This document shows positions 35,501-42,490 of a stretch of 64,000 bases of DNA, one piece after another (position 1 is the stretch's first letter; each line of letters begins with the position of its first letter). The DNA is from Arbacia lixula (taxonomy: Eukaryota > Echinodermata > Echinoidea > Arbacioida > Arbaciidae). The stretch spans positions 7,916,208 to 7,980,207 of the forward strand of contig OZ022596.1 of assembly GCA_963669155.1 (NCBI GenBank), in the 5' to 3' direction. A program made the position numbers and the translations under genes. The notes below the pieces were generated by a model. The model saw only the letters and a program-made list of their open reading frames with translations, had not been told where the DNA came from and did no database searches.

Positions 35501-36276
35501 ACGCTCCACAACTCTTTCCTCCTAAGACCTAACTTAGTAACTACGATTCCCGCCAATCTCCCGCCTATCCCTCCAACTAACAACAACCGCATATCCCTGG
35601 GCCTTGCCCTGATCTCCGAAGAACGGAGGAATATTACGGAGAAGAAGGAGAAGTAGTTCTTGTTAGGTGGAGGGATAGGCGGGAGATTGGCAAGCAACGT
35701 AGTTAGGAGGAAAGAATTGTGGAGCGTGCTTGGTGGAGCTTGTTTATCAGTTTGAAGATTAAGGCCAAAGGGTGACGATAATACTAGTAGTACCCAGTTC
35801 CGTTTGCAGACCTAAATCTGAAAGTTCCCTGACTTTGTCATCATTTGAGAGGGGGTCTATAGAACCTTTCTCTGGAATCGACAAAGCATAATATTCAGTT
35901 TTGAGGAAATAATCTTTAATAATTGAATATTGATCGTACCACGAAAATAGTCAAATCTTATTCTCAGACTCAGTCACCCGTCAGTGAAAACTAGTTAGAT
36001 TTTTATTTTTTCCTCTTGAGTTGTAGTTCCTCACGTGCTAAATATGTGCAAACTTTCAAGAAATTTGCAGATTAAAAGGGACTGGCCATCTTTAAAGATA
36101 TAGAACAGGTAGATCTATCATATCTAGATCAACACGTATACATACAATGTGTGTAGACCCTGCTGTAATACGGAAATACATTGTAATGTACACGAACCTA
36201 TCAACGAGTTACAATGAGCTATGACACCATGTATGAGCGAGCGCAAACCTACCTTGTTTTTCGCGAAGAAGTCCAT
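17547..36276 (-). CDS. MOB3: MOB kinase activator 3 (MOB3-type Hippo-pathway adaptor), seven coding exons
   Basis: Coding exons on the minus strand: 36276-36253 (MDFFAKNK), 25689-25539 (50 codons from [12 protein letters not shown]), 23795-23702, 22811-22678, 21739-21624, 19954-19868 and 17576-17547 (KEMIMKICI, stop TGA). Phases 0, 1, 2, 1, 0, 0 agree across every junction and all introns are GT-AG. The product is 211 codons; human MOB3 proteins are about 217. [20 protein letters not shown], the run GLDL through DFNDWLAVH, and the LEPL-KEM ending fit the MOB3 subfamily rather than MOB1/2/4. Zinc ligands expected from the Mob fold are present: C77 and C82 ([10 protein letters not shown]), H159 and H164 (VHVYIHHF). 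Mob proteins bind and modulate NDR/LATS and MST kinases. The start is the first ATG in frame, matching the short family N-terminus. The introns carry many MITEs and decayed copies of exons 2-4. Confidence 0.93.
17577..18945. other. MOB3 intron 6, mostly unclassified
   Basis: No coding frame recognised. The segment 18650-18900 ends in AATAAATGAAATAGAATGAA, which looks like the tail of a retroposed element, family unknown. Confidence 0.35.
18946..19720. mobile_element. TTAA-flanked non-autonomous element with CCCTATCTAGCCCGGG ends (piggyBac-like)
   Basis: TTAACCCTATCTAGCCCGGG on the left mirrors CCCGGGCTATATAGGGTTAA on the right. A second inverted block follows: a G9 tract, CAAAAACAG and a C tract at about 18963-18988, mirrored at 19650-19672. 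TTAA duplication with CCCT ends is typical of piggyBac relatives. There is no transposase frame, and the interior is AT-rich. It lies in MOB3 intron 6. Confidence 0.8.
19721..19850. mobile_element. Fragment of the TTAAAGGGATAG MITE family
   Basis: CATAACTTTCTCATCCTTTGACGGATTTTCATC and the trailing TGACTATCACTTTAA match the right half of the intact copy at 33270-33744. Confidence 0.55.
19997..20440. mobile_element. Tc1/mariner-like MITE (TA target, CAGGGTGCGTCAGAAAAAAA ends)
   Basis: CAGGGTGCGTCAGAAAAAAA with ATGTTACACTTT on the left is mirrored by AAGTGTAACATTTTTTCTGACCCACCCTT on the right, flanked by TA on both sides. It is 444 bp with no transposase. It lies in MOB3 intron 5. Confidence 0.85.
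20706..21312. repeat. Repeat element with TCTCGCCTGA ends and three 175-bp internal repeats
   Basis: The ends TCTCGCCTGA and TCAGGCGAGA are inverted. Between them, a unit containing TTTGACCCCATCA(T/G)CCTCAT, GTGGTATTACCCAAGGATCA, GATGCAGAAAT and AGAAATGA(A/G)AGCAAGT is repeated three times (anchors near 20787, 20963 and 21127). An ACAGACCAA/ACAGATCAA run closes it. The element class is unknown. Confidence 0.7.
21902..22060. mobile_element. MITE with GGGCCCCGTTGCATAAAACT ends, copy 1
   Basis: GGGCCCCGTTGCATAAAACT mirrors AGTTTTATGCAACGGGGCCC perfectly; 159 bp, with inner ACCATTGATGGTAACT repeats. It lies in MOB3 intron 4. The related copy at 26999-27148 is in inverted orientation. Confidence 0.88.
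22336..22426 (-). pseudogene. Partial copy of MOB3 exon 4 (far copy)
   Basis: This is a 91-bp copy of the 3' part of exon 4 (real segment 22678-22768) with no indel and no stop: [19 protein letters not shown] then [11 protein letters not shown]. The splice donor GT has become GG, and the 5' half of the exon with its acceptor is absent. It lies downstream of the real exon in transcript order. Confidence 0.8.
22512..22602 (-). pseudogene. Partial copy of MOB3 exon 4 (near copy), open frame and donor intact
   Basis: This 91-bp copy of the exon 4 3' part differs from the real exon at about 14 positions by eye and keeps an open frame: [19 protein letters not shown] then [11 protein letters not shown]. 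It also keeps a GT splice donor (GTACAC). The sequence upstream no longer matches exon 4 and no acceptor is seen, so use as an exon is unlikely. Flanking TTAATCTCGCCCCTTCTAAT is shared by all three units (period 166-176 bp). Confidence 0.82.
23277..23650 (+). mobile_element. tRNA-derived SINE
   Basis: The head looks like a tRNA with A box (TGGCTCATTGG) and B box (GGGTTCGAGTCCC at 23337-23349). A body of about 300 bp follows with ATAGGACGCTAAATGGAGGT and GTTAAAGAAACCACTTC, a layout I recall from marine-invertebrate SINEs with a conserved central domain. The family name is not assigned. It lies in MOB3 intron 3, opposite to the gene. Confidence 0.6.
23788..24178. repeat. Three tandem units (about 130 bp) containing the MOB3 exon 3 splice acceptor
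   Basis: Each unit starts GTCCACCACTGAAAAATACA and runs through ACCAATCAA(C/A)AAAGATCAGT, CTTTGGA(A/C)GGGA, TATTGTATCCCATGTACG and CACTTGAACT. The first unit overlaps the true acceptor (AG at 23796-23797) and 8 bp of exon 3. The other two carry the same acceptor at 23929-23930 and 24058-24059. Confidence 0.9.
24310..24400 (-). pseudogene. Decayed copy of MOB3 exon 2 (third echo)
   Basis: On the minus strand the copy reads [20 protein letters not shown] then AVCG followed by a GTAAGA donor, against [20 protein letters not shown] then AVHG and GTAAGA in the real exon. It is open over this stretch but lacks the KFEQGTMRF half and an acceptor. Confidence 0.75.
24465..24895 (-). pseudogene. Decayed copy of MOB3 exon 2 split by a MITE (second echo)
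   Basis: The part at 24465-24510 (TGAACTGCAAG to CAATCCTCCA) matches the donor-side part of the exon. The part at 24846-24895 (TGGTAGTTTGATGATTATTA) matches the middle. The MITE at 24511-24845 lies between them. It is not translatable. Confidence 0.6.
24511..24845. mobile_element. MITE with AAAGATGGTCCG.CCCTTTT ends, inserted in an exon echo
   Basis: AAAGATGGTCCGACCCTTTT is mirrored, with changes, by AAAAGGGACGGGCTACCTTT. The interior has the perfect palindrome-like CTTTTTTCGTGGTACGAAAAAAG core. Relatives are at 26435-26961 and 35790-36095. Confidence 0.75.
24919..25018 (-). pseudogene. Decayed copy of MOB3 exon 2 (first echo)
   Basis: On the minus strand the copy reads [20 protein letters not shown], stop, LAVHG, against [23 protein letters not shown]. 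The donor GT has become GC. It follows the real exon in transcript order, separated from it by the MITE at 25039-25462. Confidence 0.75.
25039..25462. mobile_element. MITE with AGGTGC(G/T)TCTTCATTAGCCC ends
   Basis: AGGTGCGTCTTCATTAGCCC mirrors GGGCTAATGAAGAAGCACCT with one mismatch. It is rich in inverted AGCTAG/TAGCGAGCTA motifs. CACACACAA flanks both sides but is low-complexity, so the target duplication (8 bp, hAT-like) is uncertain. Confidence 0.82.
25746..25876. mobile_element. Internally deleted fold-back MITE (family of 13414-13777)
   Basis: It keeps AAAGTTATTTGCCC, ACATTTGGAGTAATTAGTGA and the right end CTTCCCAGTACAGTCCCTTTAA, but lacks most of both arms. It lies just upstream of MOB3 exon 2. 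Confidence 0.7.
26157..26245. mobile_element. Fragment of the fold-back MITE family
   Basis: TTAAAGGATTAAGACC and the right end TTTGAAGGTTTTTTGTCTCCCCAGTAGAGTAAATTCCCTTTAA match the family with large deletions. Confidence 0.55.
26435..26961. mobile_element. TTAA-flanked MITE with AGACAGCCAGTCCCTTTT ends
   Basis: TTAAAGACAGCCAGTCCCTTTT on the left; AAAAGGGACCGACAATCTTTAA on the right. It contains CTTTTTTCGTAGTACGAAAAAAG like the copy at 24511-24845. It is 527 bp, in MOB3 intron 1. Confidence 0.7.
26999..27148. mobile_element. MITE with GGGCCCTGTTGCATAAAACT ends, copy 2
   Basis: Same family as 21902-22060, inverted interior, 150 bp: GGGCCCTGTTGCATAAAACT mirrors AGTTTTATGTGACAGGGCCC. Confidence 0.85.
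27406..27777. mobile_element. Fold-back MITE (TTAA, AGGGCATA(T/A)ACTGTACT), copy 2
   Basis: A full-length hairpin of 372 bp with TTAA on both sides. The central AAATGTTCGGGCCGAACATTT is a near-perfect palindrome at the turn. It lies in MOB3 intron 1. Confidence 0.92.
28619..28846. mobile_element. 208-bp insertion flanked by AGTTAAGTCC direct repeats
   Basis: Perfect 10-bp direct repeats AGTTAAGTCC (28619-28628 and 28837-28846) enclose a more GC-rich segment. AGTCC..GGACT just inside could instead be short inverted ends with a 5-bp AGTTA duplication. The class is unknown. Confidence 0.5.
29047..29405. mobile_element. MITE with GGTGTTTC(A/C)CCAAGCTGTTCG ends, copy
   Basis: GTGGGGTGTTTCCCCAAGCTGTTC on the left and CAAACAGCTTCGTGAAACACCACC on the right are inverted. 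The inner arms share ACGACTGGTGATC..TTCTTG. Family members lie at 1-137, 33780-34045, 40637-40960 and 52306-52448. Confidence 0.8.
29445..29815. mobile_element. Fold-back MITE (TTAA, AGGGCATATACTGTACT), copy 3
   Basis: A 371-bp hairpin with the same arms as 27406-27777, 40 bp from the previous MITE. It lies in MOB3 intron 1. Confidence 0.92.
30499..30959. mobile_element. MITE with TA(G/A)CCCCGTTCATA(T/C)AC ends
   Basis: TAGCCCCGTTCATATACC on the left mirrors GGTGTATGAACGGGGTTA on the right. CGTTCATATAC recurs inside at both ends as subterminal repeats, and GCGGT/ACCGC motifs fill the core. An open frame of 132 codons (30438-30836) runs across the element and is not a gene. Confidence 0.8.
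32256..32494. mobile_element. Hairpin MITE with CACT(A/C)CAGCTCAAAGGAAT ends, copy 1
   Basis: Arms with CAGCTCAAAGGAAT, GGGAAAGGGAAA, GGAGCCGCAGTTTTAAACCG and GTCCAGTTCAGCATGAAACA are mirrored around AAAAAGCATGATC. It is inserted in a tandem repeat (32500-32840 continues the unit seen at about 32215-32255). Confidence 0.85.
32500..32840. repeat. Tandem repeat, about 120-bp unit, three copies
   Basis: ATTACCAGATT(T/C)TTAATGTA, AATAATCCATTT, AACTCCAAAGTTTGTCCTGA, GCTCTACCCAAGCT and GTCTAGAAAATA recur in order. Confidence 0.8.
33270..33744. mobile_element. Intact TTAA MITE, AAGGGATCGTTCACCCTGA ends
   Basis: TTAAAGGGATCGTTCACCCTGA mirrors TCAGGGTGAACTATCCCTTTAA; 475 bp with palindromic interior (ACATGAAAGAAACATA and TGTTTCTTTCATGTTT; TTTTGTGACGTCACATG). 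Related fragments lie at 10046-10810, 19721-19850, 37085-37225 and 48400-48785. It lies in MOB3 intron 1. Confidence 0.88.
33780..34045. mobile_element. Truncated member of the GTGTTTCACCAAGCTG MITE family
   Basis: TGTAAGTTATGAACGACTTT, AGATTGGTGACCTGTTCTTG and TTGATGGGAATCAAAATCAT match 40637-40960, but the right end is missing. Confidence 0.65.
34350..34435. repeat. Short minisatellite, about 21-bp unit, four copies
   Basis: TTTGGTCAAGTTGCCCCAC, TTTTTGGACAAGTTCCCCTA, CTTTGGGGTCAAATCACCCC: a GG(T/A)CAAGTTGCCCC(A)CTTT-like unit. Confidence 0.7.
34650..35006 (+). other. ATG-less open frame of 118 codons, origin unknown
   Basis: Between two in-frame stops this strand reads an ordered-looking protein fragment: a Pro/Ser/His-rich start ([14 protein letters not shown]), then [40 protein letters not shown] and [18 protein letters not shown]. 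Composition and GC content differ from the AT-rich surroundings. No ATG precedes it and no clear acceptor or donor was found, so it may be a lone exon, a retrocopy piece or a transposon fragment. I do not recognise the family. It lies in MOB3 intron 1 on the opposite strand. Confidence 0.3.
35153..35384. mobile_element. Hairpin MITE with CCAGCTCAAAGGAATTGG ends, copy 2
   Basis: Same family and structure as 32256-32494: TTTTAAACCGTGGTATATTT mirrors AATATACCACGGTTTACAAC around AAGCATCATG. Confidence 0.85.
35460..35765. repeat. Inverted repeat of about 130-bp arms
   Basis: ACTGATAAACAAGCTGCACC, ACGCTCCACAACTCTTTCCT and GCCAATCTCCCGCCTATCCC on the left are mirrored by GGGATAGGCGGGAGATTGGC, AGGAAAGAATTGTGGAGCGT and GGTGGAGCTTGTTTATCAGT on the right. 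It abuts the preceding MITE. Overlapping open frames on both strands are a result of the symmetry. Confidence 0.85.
35790..36095. mobile_element. Member of the AAAGATGGTC.GTCCCTTTT MITE family
   Basis: The right end AAAAGGGACTGGCCATCTTTAA is intact and the left end is worn. The interior (CTGACTTTGTCATCATTTGA, GTCGATTCCAGAG-like, GATCGTACCACGAAAATAGTC) matches the copy at 24511-24845 in inverted orientation. Confidence 0.7.
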
Positions 36277-37340
36277 GACTGTTACGGAAACAACGTATTC
36301 ACTTCACAGGGTTTCAAAGCATGTAACGTCAACAATTAGTTAACACCGGTAAAATCAAAGTTAACTTCATATGTTACATGTAGACTGAGCTACGTTAGAT
36401 ATGATAATAACAACGTTACTCGCTTAGCCTTAGGAAGGATGTCGGCCCCGCATGTAAACTCGCATGTATTGTGTGGTACGGTACGTGTGTACGTATTTGC
36501 CATGTCTAGTCTTCGTGTGCGATTGCGTGGTACACTATGTAGAAGTAACAACAGCAATGAACAAACTCGACCGCTAGGTCTACTTGAAATAGGAGAGCGA
36601 CAGCTCTTGTTGTAAACATTACAATCTAACATTCCAAGTTCCGTTTCCCCCGAAATCCCTCCACCAGGAAGGGTAACTCGGGGCTGACGAGATGCGGTGT
36701 TAATTTGGGGAGGTTTTGAGGGCCCTTTGTAATTTGGTTTTGAAAGTATCTGTAGTTTGGCAGATAACAATTTTTCTTGCAAGTTTCCTTCAGTGCAGAT
36801 GGATATTCTGGACGTGATTGATGCTGACCACAGCGATGTCTGGCTAACTTCTTGAAGATTCTGAAGATTCATCTAAAAACGTTGTTGGTTTCGGGGTCAG
36901 AATAAATTAATTCATGCAAATGAAGGAAGGAATGCGTGAAAGAAGGAATGGATCATATGGATGTATGAATTCAAATAAATGAATGAATGAATTGATTAAT
37001 TGATTAATATATATGAATAAATGGATGAGTTTTTATTTACACTAATCTCATGGAAATTTGCCTTCGACTAACATTGCAATTTTTTTTTTGACGAATTAAA
37101 AAAAGTCACTAACTTCTTATCCTTTGACCGATTTTCATCAAACATTCAATAAATGTAGCTGTCATTTTCAGTTAGGGCTATAATCAAAACCAGTTCATCA
37201 AAACTAATTCAACATCCGTTTAAAGAGGCATTTAATCAAGGCATACTACTAGTCTAATGCTCCCATACTGCATCAACTTAATACATGAACCAACTCATGA
37301 ATATTCAGCAATCTGTCAGCTGGCCGTCGACTCCGGAGAG
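36277..37340. other. Upstream flank of MOB3
   Basis: This holds the presumed 5' UTR and promoter of MOB3. A 160-codon minus-strand open frame (36872-36390) ends just upstream of the MOB3 start; its sequence shows no domain and it is regarded as chance or leader. 37085-37225 is a worn fragment of the TTAAAGGGATAG MITE family. Confidence 0.4.
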
Positions 37341-37344
37341 CTAG

Positions 37345-37720
37345 CGCCAACTCCATGCGACGTTCCGGAAGTCGAATAATAGACCAGTTCGTAGTTACAC
37401 GATGGTTGGACAATTCACTGAATAAATACTACAAGAATGCAGACTGGGATCTGTTCATTGAGGCGGATGGGATGATGGATGTGAATACATTTTACAATGT
37501 GCCCAAAACAACAATACAAACAGGTGCGCATGGTGGAATGTTCTTTTACTGCCTTTCAAAGCTGAATGATTGTTGTCATATCTGCATGATAATGAAGAGA
37601 AACCTGGTTGAGTATCTAATGAATTTTAAATTTACTCTGTGAGTTGTTCAATTGACCCGAGGTTATTCGTACCAGCAACAATCTGCTCATGCGCACATTG
37701 TAATTACGAACTCGCTTATT
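37345..37720. repeat. Dispersed repeat, inverted copy of 61120-61690
   Basis: ATAGACCAGTTCGTA(G)TTACAC, TTGGACAATTCACTGAATAA, GTGCCCAAAACAACAATA and CAATCTGCTCATGCGCAC are the reverse complements, with changes, of blocks at 61640, 61610, 61520 and 61165 in the matching order. The 95-codon open frame at 37355-37642 is therefore repeat sequence. Confidence 0.75.
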
Positions 37721-37815
37721 ATCAGTCGATGCACGTACAGTCACAACATTACATGCGAACCCATACAACCCACAACAACCAAATTATAGGTTAGCCGATG
37801 TGTAGGCAATGACAA

Positions 37816-37889
37816 TGACCCCATTTACACTCAAGAAAATTGCGTGGCCGGGCCCGGCCACGCAATTTTCTTGAGTGTAAATGGGGTCA
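37816..37889. repeat. Perfect 74-bp palindrome flanked by 9-bp direct repeats
   Basis: The arms (TGACCCCATTTACACTCAAG on the outside, GCGTGGCCGGG at the centre) are exact reverse complements with no spacer. AATGACAAT stands at 37808-37816 and again at 37889-37897, consistent with a 9-bp target duplication around a 72-bp palindromic insert. The flanks are themselves simple (ATGACA repeats), so the duplication is not certain. Confidence 0.92.
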
Positions 37890-38022
37890 ATGACAATGAC
37901 AATTTATTGATCCCATGTCACCTTGCTAGGTATTGGGGATAATCATGTCCGCTTTACAATACAATACAATACAATCACACACATTCGAGCGTGATTTAGA
38001 AACGCGCTTAAAACACCATTCC

Positions 38023-38023
<1 letters not shown>

Positions 38024-38052
<29 letters not shown>
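38024..38052. repeat. (ACA)n microsatellite
   Basis: About nine ACA units. Confidence 0.95.
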
Positions 38053-38053
<1 letters not shown>

Positions 38054-38129
38054 AAGCAAAGCGCGCACCGTACCACAATCCTTGCACCAAAATGTTATCA
38101 TATTGTTTGAATATCTCATCATCGCATTA

Positions 38130-38990
38130 TTTAGTACATGATGGCGATCGCATATTAATTAGTACATGTCATTTTTTTTTAAACAGACACCAATCATCCG
38201 AACTTGTATCATTGATTATCCTAGACTTTGGTTATAATATCATTCTGAAATCATCACATTGATACATCTTATTGTTTCAAAACAGACACCAATCATGCAG
38301 ATCTTGGCACCAAAATTGTTTATTTCATTGTTTAAACATTTTATTTCAACGTTATTTAGTGCAAGATTTATTAACATGATCGGTTTTTATTCATATCGCA
38401 ATGTTTCAAACAGGCACCGATCAAACAGTCTTGGCACCAACATTTTACTATTGTTTAAACATTCAATCATAATATGTTTTACTACATGATGTTTAAGCAT
38501 TCAATCATAATATCATTCTGAAATATGATGGCGGTCATTATTGTCATAATCATCTCAATGTTTCAAACAGGCACCTATCAAACATTCTTGGCACCAACAA
38601 TAAACCATTGTTTAAACATAACTTACTTTAGTACATAATTTTTCAATGTGATATGGATCACATTGATACAGTTTAATGTTTAAGTATCAATCTGAAATAA
38701 TGATGGGTGTCATTAAGTACTGTCATCTTAATGTTTCAAACAGGCACCAATCAAACATTCTTGGCAACAACAATAAACCATTGTTTAAAGATAACTTACT
38801 TTAGTATATCCTTTATCAATGTGATATGGATCAAATTGATACACTTCAATGATTAAGTATCAATCTGAATTAATGATGGGTGTCATTACTGTCATCTCAA
38901 TGTTTCAAACAGGCACCAATCAAACATTCTTGGCACCAACATTACTCATCTCATTGGTTAAGCATGTAAATGCTATAAACTTTAACATAT
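38130..38990. repeat. Tandem array, about 95-175-bp unit, six copies
   Basis: The anchor ACAG(G/A)CACC(A/G/T)ATCA followed by CTTGGCACCAACA occurs near 38185, 38283, 38413, 38569, 38743 and 38910. CATTGTTTAAACAT, GTGATATGGATCA and ATCAATCTGAA(A/T)TAATGATG lie in the longer units. It ends about 150 bp before the first membrane-anchor exon. Confidence 0.85.
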
Positions 38991-39135
38991 CGTTTTATAC
39001 GATAGGGAACACATTGATATAAATCACGATGTTTTAAATTGGGTAAACATTTAAGATTAAGATGTCAGCGAGTGTCTCACACGTCCTCTCGAAACTGAAC
39101 CTCTAGATCAGAGAACATATAGGAGAGAAATCAGT

Positions 39136-39220
39136 ATGCGATCAAGCAACCGGATTAAGATTTGTTTATGTGCCTTGGGTATCTCAAGTATCATCAATGT
39201 GTTCATCAACATAAAACCAA
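39136..39220 (+). CDS. First coding exon, type II membrane anchor (exon A)
   Basis: ATG (A at -3) opens 28 codons plus one base: a basic tail MRSSNRIK, then the hydrophobic stretch ICLCALGISSIINVFINI, then KP. A strong donor GTGAGT follows at 39221. The short charged cytoplasmic tail and single anchor are what Golgi glycosyltransferases and sulfotransferases begin with; that function is inference only. The exon is 85 nt and ends in phase 1, exactly as at 48179-48263; the third (58669-58750) also ends in phase 1. No downstream coding exon is visible before the next first exon, so splicing to a shared body right of the window is the simplest reading. It could also be a chance frame, but three with the same layout argue against that. 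Confidence 0.55.
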
Positions 39221-40040
39221 GTGAGTCTGAATTTTATTCTTTAAACAAATGTAATGCTTTGATTGTGTATTGCCTGGAGTGAAATAAATTTGAATTGAAT
39301 TTCAGCGCCATTGCAACCTCTTAAAATATCCTTGCAAAAACAAACGAATCTATCAAACGCAGGAGAAGAGTAGCATGCTTAACCATTTCATAAAGATCTA
39401 TGACCGAAATGCCGAGCATTTTCAAAAAGGCTTACGACTCTTCTCGGGTGTTTTTATTTATTCGTTTGTTTATATCTTTATCTACATTTTTAGCGTCATC
39501 GCAGCCTCCTATATCATTACAAATTTGTATACATGTATATACCCTTTTTCTTAAAGTCATATTTTGTTTCTTCCTCAGCATATTATATTACATGAAATCA
39601 CTTACATAGCCAAATTCAAAATTAATTTTTACATTCTATCATTCATAAACATTTTTACTTGAGTATGAAATAGCATAAATCATACATACCCGAAAAAGGA
39701 ATAAACTTGAACTTGAACAGTCTATGAGCGAAATAGGAAAAGTAATATAGACAGAATTATACAAATCTTAAATTATACATTTTTTGCATTAATAGTATAA
39801 TTTTTAATCAAAATAATTTTGAGGAAGTTATTGAAAAAGTATAAAAATCACACACTCACCCACGTTTAACGCAAACACACACATATCATACTCTCACAAA
39901 ACGCACATTCTTTAGTTTGTAAGACTCCATCTTCAGTTTTTCTGCCTACAAATGGAGGAAAACCAAAAACATTAACTCCATTGAAGCAAAAACGCACCAA
40001 CTGTTTCCCACCTCTGTAGTTGTGTCCCTATTTTTCCCCT
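39221..40040. other. Non-coding stretch with retroposon tails
   Basis: Two A-rich tails end in GAAATAAATTTGAATTGAATT (about 39281) and GGAATAAACTTGAACTTGAAC (about 39697), typical of LINE or SINE 3' ends. Nothing else recognised. Confidence 0.35.
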
Positions 40041-40330
40041 TTGGATTCATCATCTCTGTAATCTTTCAGCATATGTATTGCTTTCTGTGCGGATGGCAGA
40101 GTTCCATGTTTCCTAGAGATAAAAATGATGGACTTAATACGTATATGACACAATTTACTACAGATACTCAAGCATCTACTGCCATTATACCTCTATAAAA
40201 AAAAAAAATCTCCAATTATAATCCTGAACTTCACTTAAATGTAGCTTTTAACTATTTCCTGCCAAAGTTTTTTTTTTTTTTTTTTTTTAACTTTTGGACA
40301 ATCTATGAAAAAATGTTGGAATGTCTCAAC
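40040..40330 (-). mobile_element. LINE remnant (ORF2 C-terminal end, L1/Tx1-like)
   Basis: On the minus strand NEVETFQHFFIDCPKV resembles the 'ET..H.F..CP' segment near the end of L1-type ORF2. It is followed after stops by HIRIKSIIFISRKHGTLPSA and HMLKDYRDDESKG, like the last helix region of such proteins. A 22-nt A run (T on the plus strand) interrupts it. It carries several stops and is dead. The clade is uncertain. Confidence 0.45.
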
Positions 40331-40636
40331 TTCATTACTCAACACTCATTAATTTGTAAGAGGTGTAGCGCCATCTTCAGTGGTCAGAACATGGAGAAAG
40401 AATAATAGCCTTTTTGTTTACATGGCTGTTAGACTTGTTGACAACATACAATGTACATGTAGTATGCATAGAATGGGAGACTAGTGCACAAATGCGACTG
40501 GGTCCAAAAGAATGAAACCACGAATTTGAATTAAAATGAATAACACAAGAAAAAAAAAACTGCACTGGTAAAAGTCGGTGAAAAGTCAGATAATACGGAA
40601 GTTTTATTTCTATTGAAAATCATGATTTCTACAACT

Positions 40637-40960
40637 GAGGATGTTTCACCAAGTTGTTCGTAAGTTACGAACAACTTTATACACGACTGGTAATCCCTAA
40701 ATTGTCCTAAATCACATTCTAAGTGGTTTTGATTCCCACCAGCTTAAGTTCAAATCTGATGTTTATAAATGAAATTTTTTGTTGTTAACAAGGCTTTGTT
40801 TGAATATAAAGCTTATGATTTGTCAAATTGTATGAGGATTTTAGGATATTTACTCTCAATGATTATGTTAAAACAGGAACAAAGTGTGGTATCGCATTTA
40901 GCACAAGAAGGGGTAACCAGTCGTTCGTAGATTATGAACAGCTTGGTGAAACAACCCCCT
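40637..40960. mobile_element. MITE with (G/A)TGTTTCACCAAG(C/T)TGTTCGTA ends, full copy
   Basis: GATGTTTCACCAAGTTGTTCGTAAG mirrors GATTATGAACAGCTTGGTGAAACAAC. Inner arms carry ACGACTGGTAATCCC and GGGGTAACCAGTCGT. It is 324 bp. Confidence 0.85.
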
Positions 40961-42000
40961 GATTCCTTATCACGAATCATCAGTGGCAACTCCATCGGAC
41001 CGTAATAGTTTACTGCATGGAATGATCAGCACAGGCCTAGCTACCATGCGTAAACAACACAATGCCCAGAGCATAATTTTATGAGCAAACTTAGTGACTG
41101 TCAAGACTTTAACACACGAATTACTTCTTTATGTCGTGTTTTTAAACCATTTATCTGGTTCTCTAGTTGTTTTAAATGTTTGTATGAAAGCAAACACATT
41201 ATGGTTTAATTTCCCTTACACGGTGACGGGTAATAGCGAGAAAGAATGTATTATTATCTCAATTTGTGCCAACATAATGCAGTTGTTCAATCGTTTCTTT
41301 ATTCACGAAAAGTCACAAGTTGCACGTGACAAGAATCGTGTCTCCGTTATTAGAAAAGGCAGCTAGAATATGAATATAGATATATCATTTAGTACACATC
41401 ACCTAATAATTGCACTGATGAAGTTATCATCTCGAAATTGTCATAAATTGAACTTATCGAATCTATATCTGTTCGAGATCATCCCACAATTTTGTATGAC
41501 TTTTAGATAACGGATCATCTTTTGTGTCCTACACAGAAGGGAAACAATTTTTTTTTCGGAGATTCCGGGGAGCGTACAAAGACAAACTATTGTAGGCTAT
41601 GTTCAACCCTAAATGATATGATGTACATATACTTCCGAAATTGAGTTTTTTTAGTAGTTTAATTTAAAAAGGAAATGATAAGAAAAACATAATAAAATCA
41701 AAGTACACATCTGCGATGAGTTTTGCAACAAAATGTAGGTTGATCATACATTGCGAGACAATTAAACGGTTATCACTAGCGATTTATCTGCAATAAACAT
41801 ATTTAGCAAAATATACATAGGTTTCTTTCAAAATTTGAAAGACAGAGGCGGCCGAAATGAGACTTTTTTAGTTTTAAGAAGGTATTTTGGGGGAAAGGGT
41901 TGAACTTTCAATCTCATTTTTCTCAGAACTTAATAATTCTGGTTACGTTCTTTTGCCTTATTACGGCCGGAGTGGCAATATCTATTTACGTGTAACTTTT
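40961..42000. other. Non-coding stretch, nothing recognised
   Basis: AT-rich; short chance frames only. Confidence 0.3.
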
Positions 42001-42490
42001 TTTGCACTATAAAATACGCAACATTCCAGTAGGGCAGTATGGAGTCTGGCAGAGAAGGAATTAACTTTTTATGCACCATTAGGACTATTCTTATTACAAA
42101 AATCGAGAAGTTAAAAATCGCACAATTTCACAAAGTCGTGTTCTCATTGCACCAAAAAAATTGAGAAGTTACGGTGCGAAGTTAGAAAAATCGCGCTCTG
42201 ACTTGCAAAGTTTCATGCGAAGTTTCGGACGGCTGTTGGCACGGTTGCTAGGCAACTTTCACCCTAACTTCTCGATTTTTCTAACTTCTCGATTTAAAGT
42301 CCAATGAGAATGTAAGTATTGAGGCATTTCACGATACTAATACACAGCATTTCAATAGGGCCGTGTGGGGTCTGACAGGGAAAGAATGCGCTCTTTGTTC
42401 ACAATTATTGGGGCATATTTGCACCTGTAATACACAACATTCAAATAAGGCAATGTAGAGTCTGACAGAGAAAGAGTGAACTTAATGCAC
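42000..42490. repeat. Dispersed short repeat, three units, with an inverted ATCGAGAAGTTA segment
   Basis: The unit AATAC(G/A)CA(A/G)CATT(C/T)(C/A)AATAGGGC, GTCTG(G/A)CAGAGAA and TGCACAATAGG recurs near 42010, 42340 and 42430. It returns inverted at 44590-44700 and 45090-45190. Between units, AAATCGAGAAGTTA and its complement form a loose hairpin (42098-42298). Confidence 0.6.

Noticed and set aside
36390-36872. 160-codon minus-strand open frame upstream of MOB3
   Set aside because: No domain, no family resemblance; lies in the presumed promoter or leader of MOB3.
37355-37642. 95-codon frame with a globular-looking composition
   Set aside because: The DNA is an inverted relative of the repeat at 61120-61690, where the frame is not kept.
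38130-38990. Regularly spaced repeats resembling a CRISPR array
   Set aside because: Units are about 95-175 bp with diverged spacers in animal DNA; an ordinary tandem array.
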